Positions 51,901 to 59,850 of a stretch of DNA of 64,000 bases are shown piece by piece. The DNA lies in the NCBI GenBank assembly GCA_012295275.1, contig CM022679.1:16998342-17062341 (forward strand), read 5' to 3'. Every line of letters begins with the position of its first letter. The stretch's first letter is position 1. The stretch comes from Chrysomallon squamiferum. Its lineage: Eukaryota; Mollusca; Gastropoda; Neomphalida; Peltospiridae. The notes under the pieces are model-generated. The model was not told the origin of the DNA and did no database searches. It saw nothing but the letters and a program-made list of their open reading frames with translations. A program made the position numbers and the translations under genes.

Positions 51901-53219
51901 AGTACAGCCCACTTTGTAAATAAATGATGGCAGACTTCTAAATGTATCAATTAAACAGATAGATGAATGGGCGGGCAGTTAGAGGGAATAACAACTATTT
52001 AATGAACAAAGTAATTTAAAAACAACATTTTAAAAATAAGTTTGCCAAGTTAAAATCTTCATAATTAACTCATTAACAAGACATACATAGACACACTGCT
52101 AATAATATATTTGAGACATGTGGTAAATGTCATGGTATTTGAACCATCAGGACTGGTTCAGCTAAATACCTCTATTTGTACTGTAAGGTCAATCTTAGTT
52201 CAGCAAATCAGAGATAAAGGTGATATGGGGAAGGAAAATCTAGACTTGTAGTATTTTGTGTACCTAGAGCCAGCAGTAGAAAATAATACTATTTATCTAA
52301 TTAGAATGTTTTCTTATTTGATCAGATGAAGATTGGAGAGGGACTCAGGACTGCAGTACAGGGTGGCTAGTAAGAACTTAATTTAATATTAAAATCATAT
52401 TGAAAAATTAATTTTATTTATTTTTTAAAAATATTTATTGTAATATTATTTATTATTATTATCATCATCATCATCATCATCATTATTATTAATTACTTAA
52501 GGTTCAGAAATGTAATTTGAATAATTTAAAATATTATTTAATATAGTATAAATATCTTATTTTATAAACAATTCAAATTATATTATATTTCTAAACTTCA
52601 AATCATGATTCATAGAACCAATTATATGTGGGTGTAGCTTTTGAAGGATGGGTACATTATTTCTGAAAATATATTAATTAGCAAAAAAATAAATAATCCA
52701 GCATTAAGTAAATAATCCACAAATTAAAAAAAAAAACTTACATGCACACACATAAAATGCAGATAATAAAACTGAAAAAAAAAGCAAGGTATTTATTAAA
52801 GTAAACAAAATTATTAAAATTTGAATACAAGTACTCACATGCTACTTCAACAAGCCCAGGTTTGCTTTCAACAAATTTTGGTGCTGATGAACCAGGCACA
52901 GTATTCCAAGCATAACATCGGCAGATGTAACCCTCACTGCCAAAGTACTCCTCCACCTCTTCGCGGGATACTTTAATGCTTGATTGAAGAGTGCGTATAC
53001 CTGTCATTGGATCAATCAGTTTCAGATTCACCTGATGTTTGGCTGGCACTTGCTGCCCTGCACATTTGAAAGTTATCTGAATAGCTGGTGTTGCCCTGCA
53101 AGTGATTGTAACTGGCTTGTTTTTTACAACAAAGTAATTAGGCTTGGGTTGTTCTTTGAACACTGGAGGGCCTTGAGCCAGGGGATCACTGCTACCAATC
53201 ACAGGCGCCACAAAGTCAC
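11061..53219 (-). CDS. unc5: Netrin receptor UNC5, 18 visible exons, 5' exon missing
   Basis: Joined in - strand order: 53219-52839, 47854-47751, 42496-42316, 41959-41792, 35832-35671, 32789-32733, 29148-29107, 23959-23801, 23558-23508, 21516-21097, 17777-17676, 17283-17117, 15431-15195, 14513-14367, 14097-13927, 12237-12113, 11810-11709, 11232-11061. This gives 982 residues with one open frame. Domains in order: Ig1 (about 15-127), Ig2 (128-222), TSP1-1 (224-278), TSP1-2 (280-332), spacer, transmembrane segment (378-400), ZU5 (about 560-690), UPA (about 690-850), death domain (about 890-982). Diagnostic motifs include [60 protein letters not shown] and [20 protein letters not shown]. Family knowledge: single-pass receptor for netrins (and FLRT/glypican partners) that mediates axon repulsion; vertebrate paralogues also act as dependence receptors through the death domain. 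The exon entering Ig1 starts in phase 1, so an upstream signal-peptide exon is required; I could not find it in 53220-64000. Confidence 0.95.
11233..12112 (-). other. UNC5 introns either side of death-domain exon 1
   Basis: Introns 11233-11708 and 11811-12112. AT-rich; a (TA)n/CA patch at 11269-11310 and a poly-T run at 11567-11582. No other exon seen. Confidence 0.7.
11709..11810 (-). CDS. unc5: UNC5 death-domain exon 1
   Basis: 102 bp, phase 2-2. Reads [20 protein letters not shown] then [13 protein letters not shown]; [18 protein letters not shown] is a UNC5 death-domain signature. The donor is GTCACA, weaker than its neighbours, but the join gives the expected DRYINFF. Confidence 0.95.
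12113..12237 (-). CDS. unc5: UNC5 exon, Ser/Thr-rich linker to death domain
   Basis: 125 bp, phase 0 to 2. Reads [18 protein letters not shown] and then a Ser/Thr-rich stretch ending SSQVF; the split AG joins G of the next exon to give FRLPPHI. Corresponds to the variable linker before the death domain in vertebrate UNC5. Donor GTTGGT. Confidence 0.9.
12238..13926 (-). other. UNC5 intron
   Basis: AT-rich, with AAAT-type repeats around 12305-12370, a dispersed repeat copy at 12483-12549 and a poly-T run near 13516-13526. The open frames on both strands here are not supported. Confidence 0.7.
12483..12549 (+). repeat. Dispersed repeat X, copy 2
   Basis: Closely resembles 8400-8466 in the same orientation, sharing CTCATTTTCA, CCACAAATAA, ATAATACTTGTG and TTCATTCCA in order. 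Shared core about 60 bp; ends undefined. Confidence 0.8.
13927..14097 (-). CDS. unc5: UNC5 UPA exon 3
   Basis: 171 bp, phase 0-0. Reads [19 protein letters not shown] and later [11 protein letters not shown], very close to 'EIPFYHIWSGSQKALHCTFTLE ... CKICVRQ'. Donor GTGAGT. Confidence 0.95.
14367..14513 (-). CDS. unc5: UNC5 UPA exon 2
   Basis: 147 bp, phase 0-0. Reads [14 protein letters not shown], then [20 protein letters not shown] and NYQ, matching 'LERTLGGYLVEEPK ... LRLSLHDLPxxxWRSKLLAKYQ' of the family. Acceptor CTATTTTAG. Confidence 0.94.
14540..15045. repeat. Degenerate minisatellite, period about 43-46 bp, in UNC5 intron 14514-15194
   Basis: A recurring motif, TAATCTACTTTCTTTAGACA followed by ATTCCTTCTACTACTCTACC, is seen at least nine times with substitutions; starts of CTTTAGAC lie at 14568, 14612, 14655, 14742 and 14830. 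The array starts about 30 bp upstream of the acceptor for the 14513 exon. Confidence 0.9.
15195..15431 (-). CDS. unc5: UNC5 exon, ZU5 end and UPA start
   Basis: 237 bp, phase 0-0. Includes [26 protein letters not shown] and [18 protein letters not shown], the equivalents of family motifs 'ETLNTPCYCQLEPRACHIL', 'YVFTGES' and 'LEYSLRVYCLEDTPVALKE'. Donor GTGAAA. Confidence 0.95.
15432..17116 (-). other. UNC5 intron
   Basis: AT-rich without recognised exons. A poly-T run at about 15977-15997 is the only marked simple repeat. Confidence 0.7.
17117..17283 (-). CDS. unc5: UNC5 ZU5 exon 3
   Basis: 167 bp, phase 1 to 0. Reads [20 protein letters not shown] then ILSFQHCA, equal to the family's 'LSPxxxCGPxGxLLxxPVILxxxHCA'. 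Acceptor GTTCTTGTAG, donor GTACGT. A long TC/TG tract lies just upstream of the acceptor. Confidence 0.94.
17332..17434. repeat. (CA)n-(GA)n compound microsatellite beside an UNC5 acceptor
   Basis: CA repeats from 17332 to 17358, then GA repeats to 17434. On the transcribed strand this is a long (TC)n then (TG)n tract ending about 48 bases before the acceptor at 17285-17284. Confidence 0.95.
17676..17777 (-). CDS. unc5: UNC5 ZU5 exon 2
   Basis: 102 bp, phase 1-1. Reads [20 protein letters not shown], matching the ZU5 pattern 'LLIPxGAIPQGxxYExY'. Acceptor GTTTTAG, donor GTAAGT. Confidence 0.94.
19101..19427. repeat. 14-bp minisatellite
   Basis: About 23 units alternating between CATATACATACAAA and CATATACATATAAA with a few variants containing CACATATA. 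The unit lacks stops in all - strand frames, giving three overlapping Met/Tyr/Val/Cys-rich open frames of 120-150 codons that are not genes. Confidence 0.97.
20834..20921 (+). repeat. Dispersed repeat Y, copy 1
   Basis: Shares with 22600-22681, in order and orientation: AGAAGCCA, GAGGGA, TTTGCCATTGTTCACAG, TTAAC/CTAAC and CATATGCAGAAGA. Copy boundaries are unclear. Confidence 0.8.
21021..21070 (-). pseudogene. Decayed tandem copy of UNC5 exon 3' end and donor
   Basis: Fifty bases match 21092-21141 at 38 positions when aligned without gaps, and still end in a GTAAG donor. In the exon's frame the copy reads [16 protein letters not shown] against [16 protein letters not shown] and has no stop. 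Reading through from the true exon meets a TAA (21062-21064) in the spacer, so use would need its own acceptor; the nearest candidate (CATTAG) gives phase 0, which does not fit the upstream phase-1 junctions. Confidence 0.6.
21097..21516 (-). CDS. unc5: UNC5 exon, cytoplasmic linker and start of ZU5
   Basis: 420 bp, phase 1-1. A 120-residue low-complexity linker rich in Ser, Asn, Pro and Gln, starting [11 protein letters not shown] (compare the PPDLT motif of vertebrate UNC5), runs into the first ZU5 strand, [17 protein letters not shown]. Acceptor TTTGTTGCAG, donor GTAAGA. A decayed copy of its 3' end lies 71 bp downstream. Confidence 0.93.
22430..22600 (-). repeat. Probable tRNA-derived SINE, copy 1
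   Basis: On the - strand GTGGATCACTGAGTG (22560-22546) resembles a tRNA box A and GGGTTTGATCCC (22499-22488) resembles a box B, 61 nt start to start. The segment is clearly GC-richer than its surroundings and shares a colinear set of motifs with 30490-30625. Confidence 0.7.
22600..22681 (+). repeat. Dispersed repeat Y, copy 2
   Basis: Partner of 20834-20921, about 1.8 kb away. Lies directly beside the tRNA-derived element at 22430-22600, so it may be that element's 5' extension on the - strand or an independent repeat. Confidence 0.8.
23508..23558 (-). CDS. unc5: UNC5 cytoplasmic micro-exon C (51 bp)
   Basis: Phase 1-1, 17 codons, reading [17 protein letters not shown]. Acceptor TTATTTTCAG, donor GTAATT. 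Lies on the cytoplasmic side just after the membrane exon. A possible in-frame cassette. Confidence 0.7.
23801..23959 (-). CDS. unc5: UNC5 transmembrane exon
   Basis: 159 bp, phase 1-1. A 23-residue hydrophobic run (residues 378-400, from [12 protein letters not shown] onward) is followed by the basic stop-transfer RQKR. Preceded by an acidic/basic stretch DEEKNIK. Acceptor TTATTACAG, donor GTACGT. Confidence 0.92.
25190..25680. repeat. Degenerate minisatellite, period about 45-60 bp
   Basis: Recurring GTATTTAAATCAAAATGAA followed by AGTTTAACTATGAGTGTT, about nine diverged units. AT-rich, so unit borders are soft. Confidence 0.8.
25805..25828. other. Inverted repeat with 11-bp perfect arms
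   Basis: TTCTTGAAAAG, TG, CTTTTCAAGAA. Each arm also contains a TTC-NN-GAA-like block, the heat-shock element pattern, but its intronic setting gives no support for a role. Confidence 0.85.
26131..26213. repeat. (AAAAT)n then (ATTAAC)n
   Basis: Pentanucleotide AAAAT repeats up to 26180 change directly to about five and a half perfect ATTAAC hexamers (26179-26213). Confidence 0.95.
27020..27109. repeat. (ATGT)n tetranucleotide microsatellite
   Basis: About 22 perfect ATGT units; gives Met-Tyr-Val-Cys and Thr-Tyr-Ile-His open frames on the two strands. Confidence 0.97.
29107..29148 (-). CDS. unc5: UNC5 juxtamembrane micro-exon B (42 bp)
   Basis: Phase 1-1, 14 codons, reading [14 protein letters not shown]. 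Acceptor CATTTTTCAG, donor GTTAGT. Extracellular spacer next to the membrane exon. Same reasoning and same cassette possibility as micro-exon A; inclusion is less certain because the exon is so short. Confidence 0.65.
30490..30625 (-). repeat. Probable tRNA-derived SINE, copy 2 (diverged)
   Basis: On the - strand GTGGCTCATTGAG (30609-30597) is box A-like; TGTCAAGCCAGAA (30573-30561) matches TGTCAAACCAGAA in copy 1 at nearly the same offset (36 against 32 nt). The box B position is degraded. Confidence 0.6.
31979..32730. repeat. Minisatellite abutting the donor of micro-exon A
   Basis: Two near-identical 89-bp units start at 31981 and 32070 and a diverged third at 32159. Onward the array breaks into 42-bp units (starts at 32561, 32603 and 32645) sharing TTAACATCACTACAAACAGG and TCCATGTCTATG. 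The last unit ends within about 6 bases of the exon's donor. Confidence 0.93.
32733..32789 (-). CDS. unc5: UNC5 juxtamembrane micro-exon A (57 bp)
   Basis: Phase 1-1, 19 codons, reading [19 protein letters not shown] and then a Gly codon shared with the next exon. Acceptor GGTATTTCAG, donor GTAAGA. Hydrophilic extracellular spacer between TSP1-2 and the membrane. Called from splice signals plus phase; skipping would keep frame, so it may be a cassette exon. Confidence 0.75.
   Translation of the reverse strand, partial: TTDKFHQDLILLRRIKLR
33941..33975. repeat. (TTA)n microsatellite
   Basis: Perfect ATT trinucleotide run. Confidence 0.95.
34738..34763. other. Perfect inverted repeat (12-bp arms, AG centre)
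   Basis: TATTGTTAGTAT, AG, ATACTAACAATA. An isolated short palindrome in an intron; could be an old transposon end or chance in AT-rich DNA. Confidence 0.9.
35671..35832 (-). CDS. unc5: UNC5 exon, TSP1 repeat 2
   Basis: 162 bp, phase 1-1. [17 protein letters not shown] with three Trp in the WxxWxxW pattern, then [14 protein letters not shown] and NCTGGMC; NCT is a possible glycosylation site. Acceptor TTTTGTAG, donor GTAGAC. Confidence 0.95.
37870..38270. repeat. Diverged tandem duplication, period about 170 bp
   Basis: The blocks AACATGTATGGCTGA and TAAAGAGAATGGAAATATTT then AACTATTAG occur twice (near 37889-37950 and 38033-38110), and a decayed third block with ATTGAAATATCTGTAGCAA lies near 38230. 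Confidence 0.8.
40030..40400. repeat. Degenerate tandem array, repeat Z
   Basis: Several diverged units share AGCATGCTTCCAT, TTCAAGCATGCC and ACATGGGTGTGGGTAATTTT in order, for example at 40045-40110, 40220-40300 and 40320-40380. A further copy lies at 50930-50990. Confidence 0.75.
41792..41959 (-). CDS. unc5: UNC5 exon, TSP1 repeat 1
   Basis: 168 bp, phase 1-1. [20 protein letters not shown] gives the WxxW motif typical of C-mannosylated TSP1 repeats, followed by [14 protein letters not shown]. Six cysteines as expected. Donor GTGAGT. Confidence 0.95.
41960..42315 (-). other. UNC5 intron between Ig2 and TSP1-1
   Basis: 356 bp, AT-rich, no notable element beyond a short (CA)n near 42281-42291. 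Confidence 0.75.
42316..42496 (-). CDS. unc5: UNC5 exon, rest of Ig2
   Basis: 181 bp, phase 0 to 1. Reads [30 protein letters not shown] and VLTVY. NYT is an N-glycosylation sequon just before the second Ig2 cysteine. The donor GTCAAT is weak; the downstream exon starts with the similar bases TCAAT, and G+TC restores the Val of VYVNGGW. Confidence 0.93.
44385..44434. repeat. (ATT)n microsatellite
   Basis: Perfect ATT run of about 16 units. Confidence 0.96.
47250..47745. repeat. Degenerate minisatellite carrying copies of a splice-donor junction
   Basis: Units share TGTACCTTTGGT, TTGCTAACTAGATGTAGAA and ACTAGATTTATGTTATAA. The motif TGTACCTTTGG occurs at the true exon junction (47746-47756) and as TGTATCTTTGG at 47693 and TGTACCTCTGG at 47629, spacings of 53 and 64 bp. 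Further diverged units reach down to about 47250. Confidence 0.75.
47751..47854 (-). CDS. unc5: UNC5 exon, start of Ig2
   Basis: 104 bp, phase 1 to 0. Completes a Tyr codon with the previous exon to give AYLKKRF, the UNC5 hallmark AYLRKxF, then the first Ig2 strands with VELQCLPPD. Acceptor TTTTCAG, donor GTACAC. Too short to appear as a long open frame. Confidence 0.93.
48923..48952. repeat. (TA)n microsatellite
   Basis: Perfect TA run of 15 units. Confidence 0.95.
50930..50990 (+). repeat. Repeat Z, isolated copy
   Basis: Reads GGTTAATCTTTAGCATCTTT then CCAACAGAAGACTGTTCTAG and CAAGCCTGTCATGGGCA, colinear with units at 40030-40400 and in the same orientation. Confidence 0.65.
52839..53219 (-). 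CDS. unc5: UNC5 exon encoding Ig1
   Basis: Visible residues 1-127. Acceptor GTGATTCCAG, donor GTGAGT. After a linker, the Ig1 domain shows the pattern [22 protein letters not shown] and YICRCYAW; four cysteines are present as in other UNC5 Ig1 domains. Begins and ends in phase 1. Confidence 0.95.
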
Positions 53220-55911
53220 CTGGAATCACAAGAAGAAAAGTTAATTAATAATTTTAATCTCAGAATTAAAAAATGCAGAAGAAATATAGAGAGACTGACT
53301 GAAAGAGATAAAACTTCCCCCCAAAAACCAGATTTATTTTTCTAAAAGGTCATGAAAATTTAATAAAATTTCAAATAAATAAATAAAAGCATTTCTATTG
53401 TTTCTGAAAATATTCTACCATGTCAAGAACTCTATATAACATTTAAAAATAATAATTGTTAAATATATCACACACAAAAAATATACTCTATATAGAAAGA
53501 AATAATGCATTATTATGAGTTTGATATTAAACGATATATGTTTTCTTTAAAATATCTGATAAAAGTCAGGAATGTTATTTACTATTTAAAAATAATTCTA
53601 CTAACTGTCCAGTATATACATATATAAAATATTATTATTTTATTGCATTAAAGAAATGTACATGAGAGTTTAAAACAATACATCAAGTGTGTGTTAATAC
53701 ATCTCCTGTCAATCACAGAACAATACACAGCTAACATTTCTTTCCTATTTTATTCCTTTTTTTTTTTTTTTTTTGTATAAACTTAGAAATGTGAAACAAA
53801 AAACTGAATTATTTTATAAAACTTTTCTGATAAAACATCTCATGAGAAATGTTAATGTAAGAACAATTTCTCACCTAACAGATGCATTAATGGTTATTCA
53901 TGGCGTGTCCCTAGTGAAGCTGACATCTAATGTGATTACCACCAATGTCACTGTATTAACACCTTCACACACCTCTTCAACTTCACAACAAATTCAAATC
54001 TATTTTTATATAAATCTTTAATTTAAAACATTTTTTTATCTGCTATTAGTTACAGCTGTAACCTTTTTTAAAATGGTTTGTTATCAAAACACTGATGTTG
54101 TTGATTTTCATGAGGACGGTATTGACTTATGAACACTCAAAAAGATACATTTAAAAACTGAAAAAACAAAAGCATCATTGATTCTGGTTGAGATATAAAT
54201 ACAAATTTTTTCCTAATATAAAAACCAATTTCTCATTAATATAGACATGTACCTTCACAGAATGCTGACATTTAATCCAAGAAGATCTGTTACAGTTCAT
54301 GTTTACTGTTTCACATTCAAGTGCTTTGCCCACCTGGTCTGCCAAGTAACTATAACCCAACTGAACTCTGCATTTATTAAACAAATTATTACTGTTATGA
54401 TACCAAAAACCTGACATACCTAAACACAACTCCTACGTTCTTGGTGTCCACCTATGTATGTTAACCATCTATTTATTACCCATAATGTTGAAGAGAATTG
54501 CTGCCATTACATTGAAGGATCACTGTTCCTAACCCATTATGTTATCTAAGGTCCAGTTCAAGAACTTAATTCTAGTGCACTGTTTGGGTTGGGTTACATT
54601 CTAACTCCTGGTATCTCAGTCTGTGAGAGCAGTTGCTGTGTACACTCTAATAGTATGTCTGGTACACTGTCATGTTATTATTGTTATCATACCATGTGCA
54701 CCACTGTGAGCCATGACAACAAATAGTATTTTATTTTAAGGTTGAATATCCCTTATGATGAGACAATATAGTGACTGTCAGAATTAAAAGACAGAATATT
54801 AATCATCTTTGTCTGCTTTATATCTTTATATAATATTCATATAGCAGAACAAACATTTTAATCCAACAGCAAAATAAAATGTATCGTAATAATTAGCTTA
54901 TTAAAGTATGAAACTACCAATAGAATTTAATAGTTTACTTTTACTATTACTGTAAATTGTATTTTCTAAATATTACTTCATAAACTGGCTGCTTTGATTG
55001 GTACACTCACGCTAGACTGACAGACAGATGCATACCTTTCACATCATCTAAACATACACTGAAAGGTGGGCTGGCGTGACCTGTTCAAATTGAACAAAAG
55101 TGTATATGTTCATATCATTCACTACTGATATGTATCTAGTAAATCTTATAGTGTGAACATGGCCTTAGATTATCATCTGATCCATCAAGCCTTGGATAAT
55201 AAATATTTATAATATATCTAATGCTTATTTGCCAAGAACAGGTGGACTAATTTATTTAATAAAGAACACAACATATTTTTTATATGTTGTTATATGGCTA
55301 ATATAATGATGGGCTAAGGATCTCAGTATAACAAAGTATATGACTTATTGGCCCTATGTCATCATGCATGTTAATGAAAGCACTATTTGTAAAAAAATTA
55401 TAAGAACACTGATATGTCCATCACTATAAAAATGTATATAAAACCTTTGATAATGTTTAAGACACTGATATCATGATATCTATAAAACACTTAAAAACCA
55501 CATGGATTATGGCAATAGCAAGAACCTAAAACTTCATACAGAGGTCAATACATCTGTCTGGTAGAAAAAGCAGTAGTATGGTAAAAACAACATAAAATTA
55601 GGCACAAGTAACTAAATAAGCAGATTAATTACTCCATGTTCCATGTTCCAAACAACTAACTGTGTTTCCAAGTGTTCAGCTAATTCCTCTTCATGTGGAA
55701 AATGTAAGCCAGTGATAAGGCAGATAACCTTTCTAAAATAGCAGGTCTAAAGTCAACGGTGAAAAGAATATAGGAGTTTATCAAAGTTGGCTCATTAGAC
55801 TGCAGGTCTCATCATGTTTCTCTTGTGCCTGTTAATCTGACAATCTCTGTGAGTGTGCAGAACAGAAACCAAAGATGCCACAGCCAGTGATTACTTGTTA
55901 TCTGCTTTACA

Positions 55912-56207
55912 TGAAGTTTGTGTGTAAATTATGGAAAATATCATACCACTGCTGTTTACATGCTAGAGTTTGTGTAAATTATAGAAAATACATAGAAATT
56001 AATGGTTTACTTTGAAGAGTTACATTATAGAAAATACCACAAACACTGCTTTTTACATGCTAGAGTTTGTAAATTATAGAAAACACCACAGAAATTAATG
56101 GTTTACATTCAAGAGTTAGCATATATGTTATAGAAAATATATAGGAATTAATTGTTTACATGCTAAAGTTTGTGTAAATTATAGAACATACTACATACAT
56201 TGCTGTT
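55912..56207. repeat. Degenerate minisatellite, about 50-60 bp units
   Basis: Recurring AGTTTGTGTAAATTATAGAA, AATACCACA, AATTAATGGTTTACAT and TACATGCTAGAG; about five to six units with deletions. Confidence 0.85.
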
Positions 56208-57164
56208 TATATCTTTATCATGGTTTATTTGGTTCAGTTTAATTCAACAAATAAAAACCATTTAATGGAATTAAATAAATAACCAAACCAACTACATTTT
56301 ATTTTATACTGTGCATTATAATAGTAATTTACTGTCAACCTACATAATATTTTAAACTGAATTGTTTTTTTTAGTAGCTTACTGAAAAACAAACTCAGTT
56401 AAAGTCATTAAAAAATAACATCAAATATCTTTTTATCTCCTCTTTTTCAAAATTAAACTGATTTTCCAAACAGATGGTTGGACCATTAACTATGACATCA
56501 CGTTAATAACACAGTACATGCATGAAGACACATATCTACATTTTAATTTACTATTAAAATATTTTATGTAGAATACTTCATAAAAATAAGACTATTCCCT
56601 CCAATACATTCCTCAATAATGACAGTAAGACTTCAGTTCTGCAGTAATCTGGAAACCTGGGTATAAATTCCAGCATTCTCCAGCTGGAAGTAAACAAGTC
56701 TAAATCTATCCCATCATTCCACAGTGTCAATGAACCAGTTCACTGTTCCAACCCTTCTACTGAAGCAGGGTATCAGACTTTATCCATTAAGTGTTTCAGT
56801 GACAGAAAACTTTGACTGGTCAGAAAAATGATGGCCAACTATGAATTCAACTTAGGGCTGCAGAAAACAATGCTAATTTCCATCTCATAAAATATGTAAC
56901 AGAGAGCAAATAGCACAAAATCTTTTAAGCTAATGGATTTTAAGTAATGTTTTCATATTGAATTTTTATTATTTCCCTAAAGAGTGTAATATGAAACAAT
57001 CCATGAATATATTCAACAATAATGAATATAAAATGTAAAATGTAAGTAACTCAAGGAACATCAAATCATTACAAAGCTATTTGTGATTTTTTATCCTCAC
57101 AGCAAGATTTCATTTAATTATGTATTTTATCAGTTTTCACCATTTCTTTCTCAGTTGAAATGTG

Positions 57165-57540
57165 TGCCATTTCCTATTCACTATCCCAGTACTATTTCAT
57201 TCCTCTGCTGACTGCCTCAATATTATATACTACTCATTTTCATTCACTGTCCCTGTGTCATCTGAATAGTCTCTTATTTACTGTTTCTATAAAAACTTCT
57301 ACTCACTGTTACATTATTTCCAACTCACTATAATGTTCTATGTCTCTATACTCACTCTCCCATTTATTGTCCTTACACTGTTTCCTAATTACTCTCCTGC
57401 TCACTGTCCTCCCTGTACTCACTCTCTATATATTATCATTTACTCACTGATATACATCATCTCCTAATCACTATCCATGTACTATCTCCTAATCACTGTC
57501 ACTTCACTCTATCCTAGGCTCGCTGTCACTACATTATTTA
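57165..57540. repeat. Pyrimidine-rich degenerate tandem repeat
   Basis: Repeated ACTCACTGTCC, TACTATCTCCTAATCACT and CTGTCACT motifs with irregular spacing of roughly 25-35 bp. The + strand is strongly C/T-biased. Confidence 0.75.
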
Positions 57541-59639
57541 TGCCAATTATAAGCAGAACAGAGACAAATAATTACCCCTGTTGGTTACTGCAGAGGTTAT
57601 TATCAGCTGACCTTTTAAAACCAGTATCATGTTTTAATTTCAGTTACTGTTTGTTGCTTTTTCTATCAACCCAAGTGACACTATTGTTATGAAAATTATA
57701 TAAAACATAACATGTATTATATTTCTCTTATTTACTGTGGGAAATTTCAAGAATGTATTCAACCAGGAGGCAACAAGAAAACAAATGAATATATACACAG
57801 ATTTTATTATCAATTGTTAATAAAGACCAAACATAAGCTTCACTGTTGTGGGATATTATTTGTTTGTTTTTTTTTTTTTTTTTTTTTTTGTGTGTATCAT
57901 CTGAATGATACTAAAAAGGAAACTGCTGTCATAATACAATGGAAAATTCTTGTTTATTAGCACCATGGGGTCCTTATAAATTATGTATGTATATATTATG
58001 TCTTCTCTTGGACAGGAAAACAAATGTCACAGAATTTAGTACACCAGCATGAAGCAAAATGACTGGATATAGCATCACTGCTACATCATGCAGGATTGAT
58101 CTTACAGACTGCTGTATGTCATGCCAGTGCCCCCCCCCACCCCCAATCTATAGTTACATCAAAGGAAAATCAAATAACACTTGTTTTACAAAATTATACA
58201 ACACTTAATCCATTTTTATTATGTGCAATAATATTGTGAATAATTATTTCTGAATTTGACCATTAAAAAGAAAAGTTATATTTTAATAATACAAAAAAAA
58301 AAAAAAAATCAATTTAAAAATGGTAAATACAGAATATAAGTTATAAAAATAATAATAGAATAAAAAAAATAAGAAGATAAACTTGGAAAAAAAACAACTT
58401 ATGAATTCAAAAATATATTAATAGGATATAAATTACCAGAAATAATAAACAAATATAAATTAAATGTATGATATATGATGTGACATACAAATAATAAATA
58501 TAAAAATCCATATGCAAAAGTTGCAAAGGTTTTAATTCTGTATTTTTTGTATTAAAATGGTCTCCATAGATATGAAACAAGAAAACTAATTCAAGTCACA
58601 GCTGCAGTTAGGGGGAAGCTATTAACTATAACTATAAGGCTATTAAATAGGTTGGTCACAGAAAACATTGTGATGGAAATAGCTGGAAACAGTTGGTGGT
58701 GTCTCCATAAAACAGTGGGTTACTTCTATTTTGCATTTTCATTGACTGTTTTTGTTGAATTGGGCATTAATAAATGCCACATATAATGCACTGACATTAT
58801 TGTTGGAAAAGCGAGAGCAAATGTGGTGGTGGGGGAATGGGTAGGTGGAAGGGTTTAAAAGTATTTCTAAGTATAAAGTTTTTAATATTTTAGTGCTGTG
58901 TGAATGGTAATAAATACTGACAATGATAAATGTATCCATGCTATCTATGTACAGGTATACATATAAATGTGCTTGTGTTGTGTTGTGTGTATATTTCATT
59001 GTGTGTTTCGTTATAACAAATATTCTCGCATTTGAAAATGAAGGCTGTTTTGTTTGTTTATAATTATATTTTTATTTTTACTTTATTTTTTATTTATTTT
59101 TTATTTTTTTGCATAAAACCATTAATTGGCAATAACAGCATTTTTCAGCTCATCTTGATTAGAACCTCATGTAATCAGAAGCAGTCATCAGTGCCACGGC
59201 AGTAATTTATGTATAAAATATTTAAAACATTCCTCCAAATTAGCCTTGTCATTTGTTACTGACTTAGGATGTTGGAAGAAAGTTTTTATTTAATGATGCA
59301 CTCAATACATTTTTAATCTTCTGTCATCTGTTTGTGGCTATGATCATATAGATAACAAAAAGAGAAACTCACTGCTGCAAAATCACTGACCACCTTTTTT
59401 CAGTTAGCAATATGACAACTTTTATATGTACATTCCCATGAACTGAAAAGCACATAATTATCCTACAGGTTTATTCCATAATTAGGTTCAGAGTCAAGGT
59501 TAGCATCAGATTTTGTTTAGTTTTTGACATCCTTCCCAAATAAATATTTATTTTATTAGTTTTACATCTTATGAATAAGGATGGGAATATCAGATGATTA
59601 AAGACAAGGCAGACTTTTATTTAATTTTACAAATTCATT

Positions 59640-59850
59640 TAAATGGTCTCTGTAATTTCCCTGTGTAATATTAAATCAGAGAATTCTTTTGTATTACAGC
59701 CTTACCCTAGACTTTTCCTATGAGATATTAAATCAGAGAATCATCTTTTATTATAGCCTTTCTCTAGAATTTCCCTGAGATATTAATGATGGATTGCTTT
59801 ATATCATATCTATTCTCTAGAGCTACTTGTGAAATATTAAAGCATTTAAA
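59640..59850. repeat. Degenerate tandem repeat, about 55-60 bp units
   Basis: Units share GAGATATTAAATCAGAGAAT, TTTTATTATAGCCTT and TCTAGAATTTCCCTG; three to four diverged copies. Confidence 0.8.

Larger units (their letters stand above)
47855..52838 (-). other. UNC5 intron between Ig1 and Ig2
   Basis: A 5-kb intron, somewhat less AT-rich between 49400 and 51500. Contains (TA)n at 48923-48952, a GC-richer patch at 49440-49580, repeat Z at 50930-50990 and TTA/TCA repeats at 52441-52491. No exon recognised. Confidence 0.7.

Noticed and set aside
52984-53244. + strand open frame over the UNC5 Ig1 exon
   Set aside because: Antisense shadow of a recognised exon.
54175-54429. - strand 84-codon open frame with several Cys
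   Set aside because: Overlaps a tRNA-like repeat patch and has no recognisable domain or splice context.
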